64,000 nt of DNA from assembly GCF_001056295.1 (NCBI RefSeq), contig NZ_JVMD01000033.1:595-64594 (forward strand), given 5' to 3'. Shown here in pieces: positions 59,246-64,000 of the stretch. The position numbers were made by a program, and so were the translations under genes. The stretch is from Corynebacterium halotolerans (lineage in GTDB: Bacteria; Actinomycetota; Actinomycetes; Mycobacteriales; Mycobacteriaceae). How positions within the stretch are numbered: the first letter of the stretch is position 1; each line of letters starts with the position of its first letter. The notes under the pieces are model-generated. The model had not been told where the DNA came from and made no database searches. It saw only the letters and a list, made by a program, of their open reading frames with translations.

Positions 59246-60256
59246 CTAGACCGTCGCGTTGAGGGCCTTGATGGGCAGGCGGATCTTGCCCAGCATGTCC
59301 AGGTCCTGCTCGGCCGGGCGGCCCAGGGTGGTCAGGTAGTTGCCCACGATGACGGCGTTGATGCCGCCGAGCAGGCCCTGCTCGGCACCCAGGTCGCCGA
59401 GGGTCAGCTCGCGGCCGCCGGCGAAGCGCAGGATGGTCTTCGGCAGCGCCAGGCGGAAGGCGCCGATGGCGCGCAGGGCGTCCTTGGCGGGCAGCGGCTC
59501 GCGGCCCTCGAACGGGGTGCCGGGACGGGGGTCCAGGAAGTTCATGGGCACCTCGGTCGGGTTGAGCGCGGCGAGGTCCTGCGCGAACTCGGCGCGCTGC
59601 TCCAGCGTCTCGCCCATGCCCAGGATGCCGCCGCAGCAGACCTCCATGCCGGCCTCGGCGACCATGCGGAGGGTCTCGGCGCGGTCCTCCCAGGAGTGGG
59701 TGGTCACGACGTTCGGGAAGTGCGACCGGGCGGTCTCCAGGTTGTGGTTGTAACGGTGCACGCCGGCCTTGGCCAGGCGGTCGACCTGATCCTGGGTGAG
59801 AATGCCCACCGAGGCGGCGACGTTGATGTCGACCTCTTCCTGAATGGCCTGGACGGCCTGCTCCAGCTGGGACAGGAGGTTCTCGTCCGGGCCCTTGACG
59901 GCGGCGACGATGCAGAACTCGGTGGCGCCGGTCTTCTGGGTCTGCTTGGCGGCGTCGACCAGGGCCGGGATGTCCAGCCAGGCGTTGCGCACCGGGGACT
60001 GGAACAGGCCGGACTGCGAGCAGAAGTGGCAGTCCTCGGGGCAGCCGCCGGTCTTCAGCGAGATGATGCCCTCGACCTCGACCTCTTCGCCGCACCACTT
60101 CAGCCGCACCTCGTGCGCGAGGGCGAGCAGCTCGTCGATCTTGTCGTCGTCGAGCTGGAGCACGGCCAGGGTCTCGGCGTGATCGAGGCCTTCCCCTCGG
60201 CCGAGCACCTTCTCGCGGGCGATATCGAGGACGTCGGCGGGCGAAACGGCGGTCAT
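59246..60256 (-). CDS. bioB: Biotin synthase
   Basis: Radical-SAM sulfur insertion into dethiobiotin, 336 aa. The CxxxCxxC cluster is in [13 protein letters not shown]; the second cluster region is [14 protein letters not shown], with [12 protein letters not shown] and the late [23 protein letters not shown] 60256 has AGGAGA. Upstream on the minus strand lie a clear promoter and two GAAC-N3-GTTC operators shared with the divergent TetR gene. Confidence 0.97.
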   Translation of the reverse strand: MTAVSPADVLDIAREKVLGRGEGLDHAETLAVLQLDDDKIDELLALAHEVRLKWCGEEVEVEGIISLKTGGCPEDCHFCSQSGLFQSPVRNAWLDIPALVDAAKQTQKTGATEFCIVAAVKGPDENLLSQLEQAVQAIQEEVDINVAASVGILTQDQVDRLAKAGVHRYNHNLETARSHFPNVVTTHSWEDRAETLRMVAEAGMEVCCGGILGMGETLEQRAEFAQDLAALNPTEVPMNFLDPRPGTPFEGREPLPAKDALRAIGAFRLALPKTILRFAGGRELTLGDLGAEQGLLGGINAVIVGNYLTTLGRPAEQDLDMLGKIRLPIKALNATV

Positions 60257-60314
60257 GGGTTCTCCTGGCTGGTCGACTGGTTCGGCCGTGCCTGGCACCG
60301 CCGAAAAGAAAACT

Positions 60315-60380
60315 CGAACACCGTCTTGAACGATGTTCGGCAACGAATGTACCTTGCGCCACGAACGGCGTTCAACACGG
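60315..60380 (-). promoter_or_regulatory. bioB promoter with BioQ-type operators
   Basis: Minus strand: TTGAAC (-35) and TACATT (-10, 60351-60346) with an 18-base spacer. Operators: GAAC-GGC-GTTC (60363-60373) overlaps the -35; GAAC-GAT-GTTC (60328-60338) covers the start point; a half-matching GAAC-ACC-GTCT (60316-60326) abuts it. The arrangement predicts tight repression by the product of the adjacent TetR gene. Confidence 0.7.
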
Positions 60381-60424
60381 CTCGCCGGGCCTCCCACCCC
60401 CTGCTTTCCGATAACGTGGGTCCC

Positions 60425-61006
60425 GTGCAGCTCACCAAGGACATCATCATGGACGCGGCGGTGGGGATCCTCGATGAATACGGTCTCCAGGATCTGACCA
60501 TCCGCCGGCTGGCCCGCCACCTCGACGCGGCCGCGGGAGCCATGTACTGGCACTTCCCCTCGAAGCAGGCGTTGTTGGGTGCGGTCGCCGACCGTCTGCT
60601 GGCGCCATTGTCCGAGTTCGCGGCCACCGGCGACTGGCGCGCCGACGCCACCGCCTTCGCGGAATCCCTGCACGCGTGCCTGACCTCGCACCGCGACGGC
60701 GCCGAAGTCGTGTCCGCCGGGCTGGCCACCGACACGGTGGCGGTGCGGCCGGCGTCGCTGCTGGCCCCGCTGCTTGACGACGCCCCGATCCCCGGGGATT
60801 TGGCCGCGGACGCGGCGGCGACGCTCGTCTATTTCGTCCTGGGCGCGACCGTCGACGAGCAGACGGCGGCGGAGCTGGCGAAGGTCGCCGACGCCGGCGC
60901 CGACGGCCCACGCCCTTCCCGCGCCGGCGATGCGGCCGCCCACGACCGCCGCATCCGCCACGGGGTGGAGCTGATCATCGCGGGCATCGCCGCGGGCGGC
61001 GCCTGA
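60425..61006 (+). CDS. bioQ: TetR-family biotin repressor
   Basis: 193 aa from GTG 60425. N-terminal [23 protein letters not shown], then [25 protein letters not shown], typical TetR. The C-terminal ligand domain is variable. TAACGT (60412-60417) lies seven bases before the GTG, which suggests a leaderless message. Divergent from bioB with shared operators and a like site at bioF, so I identify it as BioQ. It could also be another local TetR regulator. Confidence 0.82.
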   Translation: MQLTKDIIMDAAVGILDEYGLQDLTIRRLARHLDAAAGAMYWHFPSKQALLGAVADRLLAPLSEFAATGDWRADATAFAESLHACLTSHRDGAEVVSAGLATDTVAVRPASLLAPLLDDAPIPGDLAADAAATLVYFVLGATVDEQTAAELAKVADAGADGPRPSRAGDAAAHDRRIRHGVELIIAGIAAGGA

Positions 61007-61021
61007 CGCGGGATCGGTGAT

Positions 61022-61741
61022 TTAGCCGGAGATGGCGCACACCGGGGTGAAGTCGCGCCGACCCTCGGCCTGGGGGCTGGTGATGAAGGTGCACGGCTGG
61101 TAACCGCGGTCGGCGAGGATCTCCGCGACCTTCGCCCAGTCGGCTTCGGAAATGCCCGGGGTTCGGCTGAGCACGAAACCGGAGCGGCGGGCCGGATCGC
61201 CCACGATCGCCAGGGAGTAATCCTCTGCGAGGTACGTGACCCTGTAGTTGACCGGGCCGTCGGGGTTCTGGCCGGGAATGCCGTCGAAGGCCACGCGCAA
61301 CGAGGCGTTGGTCTTGGCGTCCTTGACGAACGCCTTGCCCACCACGGCGGAATTGCCTCCGAATACATCGTCGCAGGAGTTGCGCACCGACAGCGTGGAC
61401 TCGTCGATGACGCCGTACTCCGCCTTGGTGTTGTCGATGCACTGAAGGCTGGTCGGCTGCGGAAGCACGGCGATCTGGTACCAGGTTCCGGCGAACTTCG
61501 TCGGGTCGACCTTGTCGACCTGGGGCAATTCCGGCCCGAAGGAGCTGCCGGAGGAAACGGCGTCGCCGATCGAGGCGAGCGAACCCGACGCATCGATGAC
61601 CGCGTCGGCGATGGGCCGGAGGGCGTCGGAGGATTCCTGTGCGTTGGCGGTGCCGGCGCCGAGCAGGGTCGCCCCGGTCGCGGCGGAGATCAACAGGGCC
61701 GCGGCGCGGCGGCGGGATGAGCGGAAGCTGAAGATGGTCAT
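61022..61741 (-). CDS. Secreted lipocalin-family protein
   Basis: 239 aa from ATG 61741. Sec signal peptide (RSSRRR, a hydrophobic core to GAGTANA, cleavage before QES). The lipocalin domain starts with KFAGTWYQIAVLPQP (near residue 84), then strands containing YGVIDESTLSVRNSC and a late YSLAIVGDPARRSGFVLSRT, as in Blc-type proteins. Disulfide cysteines are likely (SLQCIDN, RNSCDD, QPCTF, TPVCAISG). Probably carries a lipid or other hydrophobic ligand outside the cell. TAGCAT (61821-61816) may be its -10. Confidence 0.86.
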   Translation of the reverse strand: MTIFSFRSSRRRAAALLISAATGATLLGAGTANAQESSDALRPIADAVIDASGSLASIGDAVSSGSSFGPELPQVDKVDPTKFAGTWYQIAVLPQPTSLQCIDNTKAEYGVIDESTLSVRNSCDDVFGGNSAVVGKAFVKDAKTNASLRVAFDGIPGQNPDGPVNYRVTYLAEDYSLAIVGDPARRSGFVLSRTPGISEADWAKVAEILADRGYQPCTFITSPQAEGRRDFTPVCAISG

Positions 61742-61899
61742 GGTGATGGTCCCTTTCGGCATCGGAGCGTCGGCACGGCGCCGACTCAGCATTTGCTTAA
61801 CGCCATCAAATGAAAATGCTACCGGGTTCCCAACCGGCGCGCACACCCCTGATCCGCGCCAACCGGGTGGCCGCCGCGGCGCCCGGTATGGTTATCGAC

Positions 61900-64000
61900 A
61901 TGACAAACGCGAACATCGACGGCGAATTCCAGGTCTGGCCCGGAGACCCCTACCCCCTGGGATCCACGTACGACGGCGCCGGCACCAACTTCGCCCTGTT
62001 CTCGGATATCGCGGAAAAGGTCGAGCTGTGCCTCATCAGCGCGGAGGGCGAGGAAACGCGCATCCCCCTGGAAGAAGTCGACGCGCACATCTGGCACTGC
62101 TACTTGCCCGGCATCATGCCCGGCCAGCGCTACGCCTACCGCGTCCACGGCCCGTACGACCCCGCCAACGGCCACCGCTGCGACCCCAGCAAACTCCTGG
62201 TCGACCCCTACGCCAAGGCGTTCGACGGCGAGTTCGACGGCGACAAGTCCCTGTTCAGCTACGACCTCGACGATCCGGGCCGGCGCAACACCGACGACAG
62301 TCTGGGCCACACCATGACCTCGGTGGTCATCAACCCGTTCTTCGACTGGGCCACCGACCGCCAGCCGAAGCACCCCTACTCCGAGACCGTCATCTACGAG
62401 GCCCACGTCAAGGGCATGACCATGACGCACCCGGACGTGCCGGAGTCCCTGCGCGGCACCTACGCCGGCCTGGCGCACCCGGCGATCATCAACTACCTCA
62501 AGGATCTCGGCGTCACCGCCATCGAATTGATGCCGGTCCACCAGTTCCTGCAGGATGACCGCCTGCGCGATCTGGGCCTGCGCAACTACTGGGGCTACAA
62601 CACCTTCGGTTTCCTCGCCCCGCACCAGGATTACGCGGCTTCGACCAAGCCCGGCGGCGCGGTGTCCGAGTTCAAGGGCATGGTCCGCGCGTTCCACGAC
62701 GCCGACATCGAGGTCATCCTCGACGTGGTCTACAACCACACGGCCGAGGGCAACCACATGGGCCCGACCATCTGCTTCCGCGGCATCGACAACTCCGCGT
62801 ACTACCGCCTGGTCGAAGACGACAAGCGGCATTACATGGACTACACGGGCACGGGCAACAGCCTCAACGTCCGCCACCCGCACTCGCTGCAGCTGATCAT
62901 GGACTCGCTGCGCTACTGGGTGTCCGAGATGCACGTCGACGGCTTCCGCTTCGACCTCGCGTCCACCCTCGCCCGCGAGTTCCACGACGTCGACCGCCTG
63001 TCGGCCTTCTTCGACCTGGTCCAGCAGGACCCGATCGTGTCGCAGGTCAAGCTCATCGCCGAGCCGTGGGATGTCGGCGAGGGCGGCTACCAGGTGGGCA
63101 ACTTCCCGCCGCAGTGGACGGAGTGGAACGGAAAGTACCGCGACACCATCCGCGACTACTGGCGCGGCGAGCCGTCGACGCTGGGTGAATTCGCGTCCCG
63201 CATCACCGGCTCGTCGGACCTGTACGCCAACAACGACCGCCGCCCCACCGCGTCGATCAACTTCGTCACCGCCCACGACGGATTCACGCTCAACGACCTG
63301 GTCAGCTACAACCACAAGCACAACATGGCCAACGGCGAGGACAACCGCGACGGCGAGAGCCACAACCGGTCGTGGAACTGCGGCGTCGAGGGCTACACCG
63401 ACGATGAGACGATCCTGCGGCTGCGCGCGCAGCAGCGCCGCAACTTCCTGACCACCCTGCTGCTGTCGCTGGGCACCCCGATGATCAGCCACGGCGACGA
63501 GATGGGCCGCAGCCAGAAGGGCAACAACAACGTCTACTGCCAGGACAACCAGCTGGCGTGGATGGACTGGAACCAGGTGCGCACCAACTCCGAGCTGGTG
63601 GACTTCACCCGCTTCCTGGTGGAGCTGCGCGCCGAACACCCGGTGTTCCGCCGCCGCCGCTTCCTCAAGGGCGGCCCGCTGGGCGCTGAAACCGACGACC
63701 GCGACATCGCGTGGCTCACCCACGAGGGCCGCGTCATGTCCCAGGACGACTGGGACTTCGATTTCGGCAAGTCGCTGATGGTCTGGCTCAACGGCGAGGC
63801 CATCACGGAGCCCGACGCCCGCGGCCACCGGATCATCGACGACAGCTTCATGCTGTGCTTCAACGCCCACCACGAGGACCTGACCTTCCAGATCCCGGGC
63901 ACGGAGTACGCCTCCGAGTGGGAGGTGCTCATCGACACCACGGAGCTCACCGGCCGGCCGACCCGCGAACGGCTGGTCGAGCCCGAGGGCGAGCTGCGGG
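61900..64000 (+). CDS. glgX: Glycogen debranching enzyme GlgX (partial, runs off the window)
   Basis: Isoamylase-type debranching enzyme; 700 codons visible, C-terminus cut by the window edge. N-terminal CBM48 ([20 protein letters not shown]), then GH13: [13 protein letters not shown], nucleophile Asp in [10 protein letters not shown], acid Glu in LIAEPWDVG, and the third acid in [26 protein letters not shown] lies seven bases before ATG 61900, which favours this start over the ATG at 61888. Degrades glycogen branches; the phosphorylase at 27.7 kb would work with it. Confidence 0.96.
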   Translation, partial: MTNANIDGEFQVWPGDPYPLGSTYDGAGTNFALFSDIAEKVELCLISAEGEETRIPLEEVDAHIWHCYLPGIMPGQRYAYRVHGPYDPANGHRCDPSKLLVDPYAKAFDGEFDGDKSLFSYDLDDPGRRNTDDSLGHTMTSVVINPFFDWATDRQPKHPYSETVIYEAHVKGMTMTHPDVPESLRGTYAGLAHPAIINYLKDLGVTAIELMPVHQFLQDDRLRDLGLRNYWGYNTFGFLAPHQDYAASTKPGGAVSEFKGMVRAFHDADIEVILDVVYNHTAEGNHMGPTICFRGIDNSAYYRLVEDDKRHYMDYTGTGNSLNVRHPHSLQLIMDSLRYWVSEMHVDGFRFDLASTLAREFHDVDRLSAFFDLVQQDPIVSQVKLIAEPWDVGEGGYQVGNFPPQWTEWNGKYRDTIRDYWRGEPSTLGEFASRITGSSDLYANNDRRPTASINFVTAHDGFTLNDLVSYNHKHNMANGEDNRDGESHNRSWNCGVEGYTDDETILRLRAQQRRNFLTTLLLSLGTPMISHGDEMGRSQKGNNNVYCQDNQLAWMDWNQVRTNSELVDFTRFLVELRAEHPVFRRRRFLKGGPLGAETDDRDIAWLTHEGRVMSQDDWDFDFGKSLMVWLNGEAITEPDARGHRIIDDSFMLCFNAHHEDLTFQIPGTEYASEWEVLIDTTELTGRPTRERLVEPEGELR

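Overview
The window is a 64-kb piece of a high-GC (roughly 70 % by eye) actinobacterial chromosome, most likely from a Corynebacterium or a close relative. Support: the gene order nadA-nadB-nadC / hisD-C-B ... hisH-A-impA-hisF-I / trpE-TIGR02234-trpC-B-A-lgt-pyk is the mycolata order (Mycobacterium tuberculosis keeps bioB to pykA in the same order); impA sits inside the his cluster; a mycothiol-type LMW-PTP/ArsC protein is present; and many starts carry a TANNNT hexamer six bases upstream, as in leaderless corynebacterial mRNAs. I saw no rRNA, tRNA, CRISPR array, phage or insertion sequence.

Layout. 0-5.2 kb: membrane protein with a Ser/Thr/Pro tail, malic enzyme, and an amino-acid ABC transporter (lipoprotein, permease, ATPase; ATGA overlaps). 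5.2-18.9 kb is nitrogen-oriented: TSUP exporter, glutamate dehydrogenase, glycerate kinase, a GalT-like protein, and a urease operon ureA-[CbiX-like protein with a poly-His tail]-ureB-ureC-ureF-ureG-ureD with no ureE, followed by an NCS1 permease that carries an apparent one-base frameshift. GlnR-type half-sites at 11-bp spacing lie upstream of gdhA, ureA and the permease. 19-30 kb is accessory: DUF222/HNH protein, M20 amidohydrolase behind a 13-bp tandem repeat, a membrane-anchored lipase fusion, an old yellow enzyme, a BCCT transporter and alpha-glucan phosphorylase.

30.5-49.2 kb is biosynthetic and mostly on the minus strand: pyk, lgt, trpA, trpB, trpC, TIGR02234, trpE, hisI, hisF, impA, hisA, hisH; then a plus-strand arsenate reductase/LMW-PTP gene; then two MFS transporters, a 57-aa membrane protein, hisB, hisC, hisD. 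No trpF is present and HisA carries the GRGW loop of PriA. 49.4-52.6 kb holds three helical-repeat proteins on the plus strand, at least two of them paralogous. 52.7-61.0 kb is cofactor synthesis: nadC, nadB, nadA, a DUF2567-like protein, bioF, a His-rich 99-aa protein, bsaP, bioB and a divergent TetR gene that I take to be bioQ; GAAC-N3-GTTC operators lie at bioF and between bioB and bioQ. 61.0-64.0 kb: a secreted lipocalin and the first 700 codons of glgX, cut by the window edge.

The best candidate for an undescribed system is the CbiX-like/poly-His protein translated between ureA and ureB in an operon without ureE. It looks like a nickel carrier that takes the place of UreE.
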